A stretch of DNA of 64,000 bases from CATQHL01 sp965204655 (lineage in GTDB: Bacteria; Actinomycetota; Acidimicrobiia; Acidimicrobiales; CATQHL01), in the NCBI GenBank assembly GCA_965204655.1, contig OZ241998.1, positions 124,001 to 188,000 on the forward strand. The letters are read 5' to 3'. Of the stretch, positions 26,272 to 35,025 are shown piece after piece. Position 1 is the stretch's first letter. Each line of letters opens with the position of its first letter. The notes beneath the pieces were generated by a model. That model did no database searches. It was not told where the DNA came from and saw only the letters and a list, made by a program, of their open reading frames with translations. A program made the translations under genes and the position numbers.

Positions 26272-28572
26272 GTGAGCATCGTGGGTACTCGTGTGCTGCG
26301 CAAGGAGGACCCTAAGTTTCTGACCGAGGGAGGTACGTACACCGCCGACCTGAGCGAGCGGCGTCTAGAGGAAGCGGCCTACGTGTCGTACGCCAGGGCC
26401 GCCTCTGTCGGAGCGATCAGTGGCGTGGACGCGTCCAATGCCCGCAAGCATCCGGGCGTGCTCGGTGTGGTGACTAACGCAGATCTAGCCGCCCTCCCCT
26501 TACTGCCGCCCCACCTTGAGATGTTCCCCGAGGCGATGATGAAACGCCCCTGGCTGGTGGGCGAAGCCGCCCGCTTCGTGGGGGAACCGGTCGCCGCTGT
26601 GGTGGCCGAGACACCGTCTGCAGCCGTGGACGCCGCCGAGGAGGTAGAAGTCTCTTACTCGGATGCGGAACCTCGTCTGGTGGTAGATCTGGAGGTCTCC
26701 GCAGGGGGCGATCCGGTCGTCTTTGAGGAGGTCAGTTCGAATCTGGCGATCGATCTGGACGTCTCCGGCCTGGCCACCGGATTCGGCGACGGAGACTTCT
26801 TTGACGACTGCCCTGTCGTCGTCAGCCAGAGACTCGAGAACCAGAAGGTTGCTGCGGCGCCCCTGGAGGGACGCTCGATCGCCTGCGTCTGGGAGCGAGA
26901 CCATCTCACTGTCTGGATGAGCACCCAGGCTCCGCACTTGGTGCTGGAGGTTTTCATGAAGGTCTACGGGCTGGAGCGGAGCCAGTGCCGCATCATCGCT
27001 CCGGACGTGGGAGGCGGATTCGGACAGAAGATCTACCACTCTCCCGAGGAGATACTGCTGCCCGAACTCTCCCGCCGCTTCGGCCGCCCCATGCGCTGGA
27101 CGGAGACCCGCACCGAGAACCTCATCGCCTTCGGCCACGGGCGCTCCCAGGTTCAACGCGTAACCCTGGGAGGAGACCTCAACGGCAGGGTGCGCCGCTA
27201 TCGGCTGGAGGTGATCGCCGACTCGGGCGTCTACCCGGGCATCGGCGCCTTTCTCCCGCACTTCACGCACCTCATGGCCGCAGGCACCTACGACATAGAG
27301 AAGATTGAGACTTCGTGTAGAAGCGTCGTGACGTCCACGCCTACGACTCTGGCCTACCGCGGAGCGGGACGTCCCGAAGCCACCGCTGCCATAGAACGGG
27401 CGATGGACATTTACGCCGCCCGCTGCGGGATAGACCCTGCGGAGGTGCGCCACCGCAACCTGATACCCGCAGAGCGTTTCCCGTTCAAGACGGCGGTAGG
27501 CACCGAATACGACTCCGGCGAATACCCCGAGGCGCTTCAGGAGGTACTCAAAGCCTGCAGCTACGAGGAACTCCGTGCCGCGCAGGCGCGCCGCCGCGCT
27601 GAGGGAGACCCCAAACTGATGGGCATCGGTGTCTCTTGTTACGTGGAGATCACCGCAGGGCCGTCCCCGGGAGGCAAGGAGTACGCCAAGGTGGAGATCC
27701 TCTCCGACGGCGGAGCCCGCGTCTATTCCGGCGCGTTCAGCCACGGGCACGGCCACGCCACTACCTTCGCAATGATTGCGTCGGATCGCCTCGGCATTCC
27801 CTTGGATCGGGTGGAGGTCATCCAGGGAGACACCGACCTGGTAGCTAGAGGCGTGGGAACTTTCGGTTCGCGCTCCCTGCAGCTGGGCGGCTCCGCCGTT
27901 GCGGAAGCTTCCGGTCAGGTAGTCGAGTTGGCCAAGGAGTCCGCTGCGGAACTCCTTGAAGCGGCGCCTTCCGACGTTGTATTCGATTCCGAGACGGGGA
28001 AGTTCCACGTCAGCGGTACGCCTGCAGTAGCCGTCAACTGGGTGGACGTGTCCGGCTCTTCCACGGAAACCTTGAGCGCTGACACCAATTTCTTCGGCGG
28101 CGCAAGCTACCCCTTCGGCGCCCACGTCGCCGTGGTGGAAGTGGACTCTGAGACGGGCGAGGTGACCCTTGACCGCATGATCACCTGCGACGACTCCGGC
28201 CCGCTCATCAACCCCACGATCGTGGAGGGACAGCGCCACGGGGGGATCGCCCAGGGCGTTGCTCAGGCGCTCCTAGAAGAGATGCGCTACGACCGCTGGG
28301 GCAACCCCCTCACATCCAACTTCGCCGACTACGGCATAATTTCAGCGGCTGAGTTGCCCTCCTTTGAGTTGGCGGTTACCGAGACACCCACTCCGCAGAA
28401 TCCGCTGGGTGTCAAGGGAATAGGAGAGTCCGGCGCCATCGGCTCCACGCCCGCCGTCCAGAACGCCGTGGTCGACGCCCTCGCCCACCTAGGGGTGGAG
28501 CACGTAGACATTCCCTGCACGCCGGAGAGAATATGGAGTGCTCTCGCTGAAGCCAGGGGAAATTCGGACTAG
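26272..28572 (+). CDS. coxL: CoxL-like molybdenum hydroxylase large subunit (form II)
   Basis: A molybdopterin-binding subunit of about 766 residues, paralogous to the gene at 752. The start is placed at GTG 26272 because AGGAGG at 26257-26262 has ideal spacing to it; the upstream TTG 26266 would be only 3 bases away. PDVGGGFGQKIYHSPEE and GVGTFGSRSLQLGG line the cofactor site, and the catalytic Glu lies in VKGIGESGAIGSTPAV. The active-site loop is AYRGAGR, the form-II signature, without the Cys that binds copper in true CO dehydrogenase. It heads an L-S-M-D-E-xdhC-mocA-G cluster. Aldehydes, purines or nicotinate-like heterocycles are possible substrates. Confidence 0.92.
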   Translation: MSIVGTRVLRKEDPKFLTEGGTYTADLSERRLEEAAYVSYARAASVGAISGVDASNARKHPGVLGVVTNADLAALPLLPPHLEMFPEAMMKRPWLVGEAARFVGEPVAAVVAETPSAAVDAAEEVEVSYSDAEPRLVVDLEVSAGGDPVVFEEVSSNLAIDLDVSGLATGFGDGDFFDDCPVVVSQRLENQKVAAAPLEGRSIACVWERDHLTVWMSTQAPHLVLEVFMKVYGLERSQCRIIAPDVGGGFGQKIYHSPEEILLPELSRRFGRPMRWTETRTENLIAFGHGRSQVQRVTLGGDLNGRVRRYRLEVIADSGVYPGIGAFLPHFTHLMAAGTYDIEKIETSCRSVVTSTPTTLAYRGAGRPEATAAIERAMDIYAARCGIDPAEVRHRNLIPAERFPFKTAVGTEYDSGEYPEALQEVLKACSYEELRAAQARRRAEGDPKLMGIGVSCYVEITAGPSPGGKEYAKVEILSDGGARVYSGAFSHGHGHATTFAMIASDRLGIPLDRVEVIQGDTDLVARGVGTFGSRSLQLGGSAVAEASGQVVELAKESAAELLEAAPSDVVFDSETGKFHVSGTPAVAVNWVDVSGSSTETLSADTNFFGGASYPFGAHVAVVEVDSETGEVTLDRMITCDDSGPLINPTIVEGQRHGGIAQGVAQALLEEMRYDRWGNPLTSNFADYGIISAAELPSFELAVTETPTPQNPLGVKGIGESGAIGSTPAVQNAVVDALAHLGVEHVDIPCTPERIWSALAEARGNSD

Positions 28573-28650
28573 GGTTGGTAGAGCAGTCGCGGGACAAATG
28601 GAACCACGAACAGATCGGAAACACTGGTTAGAAAAGGCGGTGTTTATAGG

Positions 28651-29129
<479 letters not shown>

Positions 29130-29133
<4 letters not shown>

Positions 29134-29954
29134 TCCCCGCAGCCTTTGATTACGTCAGAGCCTCTGACCTCTCTGAAGCGGTCGACGTTCTTTCTCAGCA
29201 CGGCGACGAGGCCAAACTTCTGGCAGGCGGGCACTCCCTGCTTCCCCTCATGCGGTTCCGTCTGGCCCGCCCCGCAGTGCTGGTGGACATCGGGCGTCTT
29301 GACGACCTTAAGTACATACGCGACGAGGGCAGCCACGTCGCCATCGGAGCCCTGACCCGTCATCGCGATGTGGAAATCAGCGACGTAGTGGCGTCCAAGG
29401 CCGCCCTGCTGGGCGAGGTCACCGCGCACGTCGGCGACCCGCAGGTGCGCCACCGCGGCACCATCGGCGGCTCGGTTGCCCACGGCGATCCGGCCTCCGA
29501 CATCCCGTCGGCTCTCATCGCCCTGGGCGCAGTACTGGTCGCCGTCGGAGTGAACGGCAGACGTGAAATACCCGTGGACGACTTCTTCACGGGCTTTTTG
29601 GAGACCGACCTGTCGCCCGACGAGGTGCTTACCGAGGTGCGAATACCGGTCAGCGAGTCTTCCTGGGGTTTCGAAAAGTTCAACCGACGGGCGCAGGACT
29701 GGGCGATCGTGGGCGTCTCCGCCGCAGTGCGGGCCGACGGCAGCACGGGAGTGGGACTGGTGAACATGCACCCCACCCCGGTGCGCGCACGCGCCGTGGA
29801 AACTGCCCTGGCGGAAGGCGCCGACGCTGCTGCCGCCGCCGAGCACGCCGCCGAGGGGTGTGAACCCACCGAAGACCTCAACGCCGGGGTGGACTACCGC
29901 CGGCACCTAGCCCGCGTCCTGACGCGTCGAGCGCTGCAAGCAGCCGGTCTCTAG
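29130..29954 (+). CDS. coxM: CoxM-like FAD-binding medium subunit
   Basis: A 274-residue FAD-binding subunit of the vanillyl-alcohol-oxidase fold. The FAD motifs are LLAGGHSLLPLMRFRLARP and HRGTIGGSVAHGDPASDIPSAL. The C-terminal CO-dehydrogenase flavoprotein domain contains GFEKFNRRAQDWAIVGV. It accepts electrons from CoxS and passes them to quinone or another acceptor. Coupled to coxS by a 4-base overlap. Together the three genes make the usual L2M2S2 hydroxylase. Confidence 0.95.
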
Positions 29955-30006
29955 AGCGTTGGGGCAGGGCGGAGGATAGTCAGCCAGCCTCCGGATGGCC
30001 GAGTAG

Positions 30007-30933
30007 GTGACTTACCCCTCAGCGGGCATGCCGACCACCCCCGAGGAAGTTCTCTCCGGTCTTTCTGAACAGAATTACCTGGCTTCGGAGGGCTTGGCAA
30101 CGGCCGTCTTTCTGTCGCTCAGCCTGGAGCGCCCCCTGTTTCTGGAGGGCGAGGCCGGTGTCGGGAAGACCGAGGTGGCCAAGTCGCTCTCCTCCTGGCT
30201 GGGGCGCAGGCTCATCCGCCTGCAGTGCTATGAGGGTATTGACGTCAGCCAGGCCGTCTACGAGTGGGATTATTCTCGCCAACTCATGCATCTGCGTACA
30301 GCCGAGGCGACCGGTCAGGCGTCTGCCGCCGACGCCGACGAACTCGAGGACTCCCTTTACTCCGAGCGTTTCTTGGTGAAGCGCCCCTTGCTGGAGGCCA
30401 TCAGCGCATCCTCCCAGGCGCCGCCGGTTCTACTGATCGACGAGGTCGACCGCGCCGACGACGAGTTCGAGGCGTTTCTGCTGGAGGTTCTGTCCGACTG
30501 GTCGATCACTATTCCTGAACTAGGGAGTTTCACCGCCGCCTCACCGCCGATAGTTGTGCTTACGTCCAATCGCACCCGCGACGTGCACGACGCTCTCAAG
30601 CGTCGCTGCCTCTACCACTGGGTGGAGCACCCCGACTTTGAGCGGGAGGTTGCCATTATCTCTCTGCGAACCCCCGGAGTGGGCGAGCGTCTCGCTAGCC
30701 AGGTGGCGGCCGCCGTCGCACGCTTTCGGGAAATCGGCCTCTACAAGCCCCCGGGTGTGGCCGAAAGCATCGACTGGTCGCTGGCGCTGGTGCGGGTTGG
30801 GGTGAAAGAACTCGACTCCATGTCCGCCTCGCTCACCCTAGGTGCGGTGCTCAAGTATCGAGAGGATCAGGCTCGGGTGGTCGAACACGGACTGGAGGAG
30901 ATTGTCGCAGAGGCCGTCGGCAGCGGCTGCTAA
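30007..30933 (+). CDS. coxD: MoxR-family AAA+ ATPase (CoxD-like)
   Basis: A 308-residue AAA+ ATPase. Walker A is LEGEAGVGKTEVAKSL, Walker B is PPVLLIDEVDRADDEFEAFLLE, and the sensor 1 region is VVLTSNRTRDVHDALKRRCLYHW. CoxD and its MoxR relatives act as chaperones in maturation of the bimetallic or sulfurated molybdenum centre, in partnership with a VWA protein, which is encoded next. A GTG start at 30007 is used; the gap to coxE is 8 bases. Confidence 0.92.
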   Translation: MTYPSAGMPTTPEEVLSGLSEQNYLASEGLATAVFLSLSLERPLFLEGEAGVGKTEVAKSLSSWLGRRLIRLQCYEGIDVSQAVYEWDYSRQLMHLRTAEATGQASAADADELEDSLYSERFLVKRPLLEAISASSQAPPVLLIDEVDRADDEFEAFLLEVLSDWSITIPELGSFTAASPPIVVLTSNRTRDVHDALKRRCLYHWVEHPDFEREVAIISLRTPGVGERLASQVAAAVARFREIGLYKPPGVAESIDWSLALVRVGVKELDSMSASLTLGAVLKYREDQARVVEHGLEEIVAEAVGSGC

Positions 30934-30941
30934 GGGGGAGC

Positions 30942-32147
30942 GTGTCGGCAGTGTCGGAGGCATCTTCGTCCTTCGGCGGCGGCTCTGCGGACGGTGGCTC
31001 TGACGTCCTCATTGCGAAGAACTCTGGCGACAGTCCACGCTCCCAGGTGGGCGTGCTGAACCTGGCCGTCGGTTTCGGAGAAGCACTGCGGAGCGAGGGC
31101 ATTGATTTGGCCGTAGGGAACGTGGTTGTGTTCGTGTCCGCCCTGGGTTGCTTGGGGTTGGGATCCCGCTCCAAGGTCTACTGGGCAGGACGCGCCGCCT
31201 TGTTGAGCCGCCCCGAGGACGTTGCCGCCTACGACGAAGTGTTCAATCGCTTCTGGGGGGGCGGAGTTGCCCCGGCCCCCGTCCCCCAGGAAGAACAGGC
31301 CGTCTCTCTGGCCTTTGACGACGAGAGCGAAGGCGGCGGCGAGGAGGGGAAGACTGAAGAATCCGACGATGTCTTGGCCGTCCGCTACAGCGCCCTGGAG
31401 ACGCTGCGGGAAAAGGACTTCGCCGACTGCACCCCCGAGGAACTAAAGGAGCTGTATGCACTGATGTCTCGGCTGCGCCTAGGCGTAGATCCCCGCCGTT
31501 CGCGCCGGCTGAGTCCGGCGCGCTGCCGCCGCGGACGCCCCGATTTGCGCCGCACCGTCCGTCAGGCTCTGCAGACCGAGGGCGAGCCGGTGCGCCGCTC
31601 TTACCGTCAGCCGTCAGAGCACCCGCGCCGCCTGGTTCTGCTCGTGGACGTGAGCGGCTCGATGGAATCCTACGCTCGGGCTCTTCTGCGCTTCGCTCAC
31701 GCCGCCGTGGCGGCGCGCCGTCGCGTGGAGGCGTTCACGCTGGGCACCCGTCTGACCCGCCTCACGAGAGAACTCTCCACACGCGACCCCGACGAGGCCT
31801 TCGACAGGGCGGCGACAGCGGTGGCCGACTGGTCGGGCGGTACCCGTCTAGGGGAAGCGCTGGGGGAGTTCTGCGAACTCTGGGGAGTGCGAGGCATGGC
31901 GCGAGGGGCCGTGGTGGTGATACTCTCGGACGGCTGGGACAGGGGGCCGCCCGAGATGATGGCAGAGAGCATGGCGAGATTGTCGCGTGTAGCCCACCGC
32001 ATCGTCTGGGTCAATCCGCTCAAAGCCACGCCCGGGTACGCTCCCCTCGCTCAGGGAATGGCAGCGGCGCTTCCGTATGTAGACGAACTGGTGGAAGGCC
32101 ACTCCTTGGCGTCCTTGGAGGATCTGGCCGAAGGCATCGGAGCTTGA
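30942..32147 (+). CDS. coxE: VWA-domain protein (CoxE-like)
   Basis: A 401-residue protein whose C-terminal half is a von Willebrand A domain with an intact metal-ion site: LLVDVSGSMESYARALLRF, the Thr of GGTRLGEAL, and VVVILSDGWDRGPPEMM. The N-terminal half resembles CoxE/DUF58-type helical regions, joined by an acidic low-complexity stretch around residues 125-145. It is the partner of the preceding MoxR ATPase in cofactor maturation. The GTG 30942 start lies 8 bases after coxD. The first 25 residues are Ser/Gly-rich, so the true start could be further in. Confidence 0.9.
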   Translation: MSAVSEASSSFGGGSADGGSDVLIAKNSGDSPRSQVGVLNLAVGFGEALRSEGIDLAVGNVVVFVSALGCLGLGSRSKVYWAGRAALLSRPEDVAAYDEVFNRFWGGGVAPAPVPQEEQAVSLAFDDESEGGGEEGKTEESDDVLAVRYSALETLREKDFADCTPEELKELYALMSRLRLGVDPRRSRRLSPARCRRGRPDLRRTVRQALQTEGEPVRRSYRQPSEHPRRLVLLVDVSGSMESYARALLRFAHAAVAARRRVEAFTLGTRLTRLTRELSTRDPDEAFDRAATAVADWSGGTRLGEALGEFCELWGVRGMARGAVVVILSDGWDRGPPEMMAESMARLSRVAHRIVWVNPLKATPGYAPLAQGMAAALPYVDELVEGHSLASLEDLAEGIGA

Positions 32148-32161
32148 AGGATCGGAGGGAA

Positions 32162-33304
32162 ATGAAAGAACTGCTTGACGACATAGACCGCTGGAGTTCG
32201 GAAGGACTGAAGGTGGCCTTGGCCAGGGTGACAGATCTCGAAGGGTCGGGACCGCGCGACCCCGGAGCGGCCATGGCCGTTAACGAAAAAGGGGAGGTCT
32301 CAGGCTCGGTTTCCGGGGGCTGCGTGGAGGGTGCAGTGGTCACAGAGGCGCTCGACATCCTGGGCACCGGCCGCCGGCGCACCGTCAGTTTCGGCTACAG
32401 CGACGACGAAGCCTTTGCCGTGGGGTTGACCTGCGGGGGCACGATCCACCTTTTCATCGAGTCCCTGGACTGGCAGGGGAAGCCCCTCAGCGCCCCCGAC
32501 GCTGCCGGGGCGCCTGAGGATGTCCCTATATACGAGGAGTTGGCCGAAGCTCTGCGCGCTGACGAACCCGCGGCGCTGGCGACGATCATTGAAGGCCCTA
32601 ATCAGGGATCGAGGTTGCTGCTGCGGCCCGGTCTCCCTCCCCTCGGCAGTCTCGGCAACCCCCGCCTAGACGAGGTTGCAGCCCGAGATGGTCTTGCCGA
32701 ACTCGAATCGGGGCGTACCTGCATTCGCCACTACGGCGTCGGGGGGGAGCAGCGCCGCAGCGAAGTGAGTCTTTTTGTGGAGTCCTTCGCCCCCCAGCCG
32801 CGCATGCTCATCTTCGGCGCCGTGGATTTCACGGCCGCACTGGCCAATGTGGCGAAGGTGGTGGGCTACAAAGTGATTGTCTGTGACGCCCGGCGGATCT
32901 TCGCCACCTCTAAACGCTTTCCGATGGCCGACGAAGTCCGCGTTGAGTGGCCCGACGGCACCTTTGACGCCTTCGGTGATCGGCTGCGCCCCTCCGACGC
33001 CGTGTGCATCCTCACTCACGACACGAAGTTCGACGTTCCCGCCGTTCTGCGGGCGCTTGACACCGAGGTGGGCTACATCGGGGTGATGGGAAGCCGACGC
33101 ACGCACGCCAAAAGGGTGCAGCGGCTGCGAGAGGCGGGTGTAGACCAAGACGCTCTGGACAAGGTGATGGCTCCGATCGGTCTAGACATCGGCGGGCGGA
33201 CGCCTGCCGAGACGGCGATTTCCATCGTGGCTGAGATAATCGCCGTGCGCGCCGGACGGGATGCGCCATCCCTCCGCGACGCCGAAGGGCCGATCCATCG
33301 CTGA
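32162..33304 (+). CDS. xdhC: XdhC/CoxI-family molybdenum cofactor maturation protein
   Basis: A protein of about 380 residues. The start is set at ATG 32162 because GGAGG at 32154-32158 precedes it; the in-frame TTG at 32144, overlapping the coxE stop, is less likely. The N-terminal XdhC domain has VTDLEGSGPRDPGAAMAV, GSVSGGCVEGAV and GLTCGGTIHLF, with the conserved Cys thought to handle the cofactor. The C-terminal Rossmann domain has ILTHDTKFDVPAVLRAL and GYIGVMGSRRTHAKR. XdhC proteins bind and sulfurate molybdenum cofactor before insertion into the hydroxylase. Confidence 0.92.
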   Translation: MKELLDDIDRWSSEGLKVALARVTDLEGSGPRDPGAAMAVNEKGEVSGSVSGGCVEGAVVTEALDILGTGRRRTVSFGYSDDEAFAVGLTCGGTIHLFIESLDWQGKPLSAPDAAGAPEDVPIYEELAEALRADEPAALATIIEGPNQGSRLLLRPGLPPLGSLGNPRLDEVAARDGLAELESGRTCIRHYGVGGEQRRSEVSLFVESFAPQPRMLIFGAVDFTAALANVAKVVGYKVIVCDARRIFATSKRFPMADEVRVEWPDGTFDAFGDRLRPSDAVCILTHDTKFDVPAVLRALDTEVGYIGVMGSRRTHAKRVQRLREAGVDQDALDKVMAPIGLDIGGRTPAETAISIVAEIIAVRAGRDAPSLRDAEGPIHR

Positions 33305-33983
33305 GTGGCCGCCGGACGGCAGCCGTCCGCAGGACGTTTTTGAGGCGCTCACCGAGCGTCGGGAGCGTGCACGAAAATCAGAGGAGAATTCTCCGGATGG
33401 GAAGGCTCGCAGAATCGCAAGCACCGCAGCCGTCCTCTTGGCGGGGGGCGCAGGAGAGCGTTTTTCCGGAGGAGGCCACAAACTGCGGGCAGAGTTCCGA
33501 GGCCGCCCTCTGCTGGTCTGGTCTCTGGAGGCGGCTCTGGGAGCTTCTCTGGATGCCGTCTACGTGGTGTTCGGCGCTGATGACCTCAGCGACCTGCTGG
33601 ACGACTTCACCGAGGAGGTGACCGTGGTCTTGAACTTGGATTGGGCGGAAGGACAGGCCGGTTCGCTGCAGGCGGGCGTTCGGGCCGCCGAGTTGGACGA
33701 GCACACCTCCGTGGTTGCGGGCGTCGCCGATCAGCCGCTCGTCGGCGCCGAGGCTTGGCGGCTGACGGCGTTCGCCCCGGGGGCAATCGTCACTGCCAGT
33801 TTTGATGGCCGTCGCCGGCCGCCGGTGAAGCTGGAATCCTCGGTGTGGCCGCTGCTGCCGTTGGGCGGAGACGAAGGCGCCCGAGCGCTGATGCGCCGAC
33901 GCCCAGAATTGGTGAGGGAGGTAGCCTGCCCTGGAGATCCGACCGACATAGACACGCTTGAGGATCTCCTCCGCAACGCTTGA
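33261..33983 (+). CDS. MobA/MocA-like molybdenum cofactor nucleotidyltransferase
   Basis: A 240-residue NTP-transferase. The nucleotide motif is AVLLAGGAGERFSGGGHKL, with the G-x-G-x-R-F-G pattern slightly altered, then VVAGVADQPLVGAEA and VACPGDPTDIDTLEDL, the usual C-terminal signature. MocA adds CMP and MobA adds GMP to molybdopterin; for XDH-family enzymes the cytidylyl form is expected. The first about 55 residues lie before the domain, and 44 bases overlap xdhC. No better start with a ribosome-binding site is seen, so the N-terminus is uncertain. The gene is followed by a T7G9AG9 tract. Confidence 0.85.
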   Translation: MRHPSATPKGRSIAEWPPDGSRPQDVFEALTERRERARKSEENSPDGKARRIASTAAVLLAGGAGERFSGGGHKLRAEFRGRPLLVWSLEAALGASLDAVYVVFGADDLSDLLDDFTEEVTVVLNLDWAEGQAGSLQAGVRAAELDEHTSVVAGVADQPLVGAEAWRLTAFAPGAIVTASFDGRRRPPVKLESSVWPLLPLGGDEGARALMRRRPELVREVACPGDPTDIDTLEDLLRNA

Positions 33984-34009
33984 TTTTTTTGGGGGGGGGA
34001 GGGGGGGGG
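33984..34009 (+). repeat. Homopolymer tract T7-G9-A-G9
   Basis: Immediately after the stop codon of the nucleotidyltransferase gene the sequence is seven T, nine G, one A and nine G. Two G9 runs split by one A are exceptional; they are prone to length slippage and can form a G-quadruplex. They lie between two cox genes, so they could affect read-through to coxG. An assembly or base-calling error in run length is possible. Confidence 0.9.
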
Positions 34010-34114
34010 TCGGCTGCCCCTCTGGCGTGTCTCCGCTTCTTCTTCCGCGCCGCTGCGCTTGAACTGAGGCGTAGGGTAGTGTTGAGCGCCTGAGGCTTCC
34101 TGGTCTCAGTCGGC

Positions 34115-34136
34115 ATGTTTCGGATTTTCCGAACAT
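34115..34136 (+). promoter_or_regulatory. Inverted repeat upstream of coxG
   Basis: The arms ATGTTTCGGA and TCCGAACAT pair over 9 base pairs with one bulged T and a TTT loop, about 30 bases before ATG 34167. It could be an operator or a leader hairpin. A GGAGGT ribosome-binding site follows it. Confidence 0.35.
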
Positions 34137-34166
34137 GGAAGAAGTAGAACCAAATCGGAGGTAAAA

Positions 34167-34871
34167 ATGCAGTTTGAGAACGATTTTGAAGTGGCGGTAG
34201 GAGTCGCCCGAGTCTGGGAGGTCATGGCCGACGTAGAGAAGGTGGCTCCTTGCCTGCCAGGCGCTCGTCTAGACGGCCCCGTGGAGGGTTCCGACGGGGA
34301 GCAATACGAAGGGGTTGTGAAGGTAAAGGTGGGCCCGATCACCGCCGATTACAAGGGCAAGGCCACCATCCTGGAGAGGAACAAGGACAACTTGCAGGTG
34401 GTCATCCGCGCTGAGGGGCGCGACACCCGCGGAGCGGGCAACGCTGCTGCGGACGTGACTGCCGTCCTCACCGCCGTTTCCGATGATCGGACGAAGGTTT
34501 CAGTGGTCACCGATCTCAAGATCAGCGGCAAGGTCGCTCAGTTCGGTAGGGGGGTCATGGGCGACGTGAGCGCTAAGTTGATGGAGCGCTTTGCCCAGAA
34601 CCTTGAAGGTGTTCTGCTAGCCGACGAAGCCGAGGAAGCCGATACCGAGGAAGCTTCCGACGGCGACGCCGGCAGTAGTTCTAGTGCCTCAAGTAAGTCC
34701 GCTGCGCAAGAGGCTTCTGGCGCTTCGGGGGGTGCTTCTGCCGAGCCTGAGGCGGTGGATCTTCTCGATGCCGTCGGTTCCTCCCGGCTGAAGAAGGCCG
34801 GTGCCGCGGTCGCTGCTGTAGCAGCAGTGGGATTGCTCATCAGACGCTTAGTGAAGCGTCGCCGAGGCTAG
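34167..34871 (+). CDS. coxG: CoxG-like SRPBCC protein with C-terminal membrane anchor
   Basis: A 234-residue protein. Residues 1-150 form a CoxG/SRPBCC lipid-binding fold (VWEVMADVEKVAPCLPGA, YEGVVKVKVGPITADYKG, ISGKVAQFGRGVMGDVSAKLM). A Ser/Ala/Glu-rich linker of about 45 residues follows, then a C-terminal hydrophobic helix (AGAAVAAVAAVGLLI) capped by RRLVKRRRG, which is a tail anchor. CoxG proteins link the molybdenum hydroxylase to the membrane and quinone pool. A GGAGGT site precedes ATG 34167. It is the last gene of the cox cluster. Confidence 0.92.
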   Translation: MQFENDFEVAVGVARVWEVMADVEKVAPCLPGARLDGPVEGSDGEQYEGVVKVKVGPITADYKGKATILERNKDNLQVVIRAEGRDTRGAGNAAADVTAVLTAVSDDRTKVSVVTDLKISGKVAQFGRGVMGDVSAKLMERFAQNLEGVLLADEAEEADTEEASDGDAGSSSSASSKSAAQEASGASGGASAEPEAVDLLDAVGSSRLKKAGAAVAAVAAVGLLIRRLVKRRRG

Positions 34872-34943
34872 TTTCCAGGTGCGACCTTCAGGGCTTGAGA
34901 ATGAATGAGCTCCCATAGCCGGTAGGGGATTAATGTTTTCCAC

Positions 34944-34971
34944 TTGACATTTTTATAAATATGCGTAGAGG
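34944..34971 (+). promoter_or_regulatory. Promoter-like AT-rich region before the metzincin gene
   Basis: TTGACA at 34944-34949 is a perfect -35 hexamer. A weak -10 candidate TAGAGG lies at 34966-34971, 16 bases away. The spacer is very AT-rich, which stands out in this GC-rich genome. The next gene starts at 35026, so this could drive the metzincin-lipoprotein operon independently of the cox genes. Confidence 0.35.
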
Positions 34972-35025
34972 CGCTAGCTATCAACTCGGGTAAAAGCAGA
35001 ATTCCCAAACTGGAATCCGGAGAAA

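Noticed and set aside
26500..28239. 579-codon antisense frame inside coxL
   Set aside because: It is a shadow of high GC at third positions; the + strand frame has full CoxL motifs.
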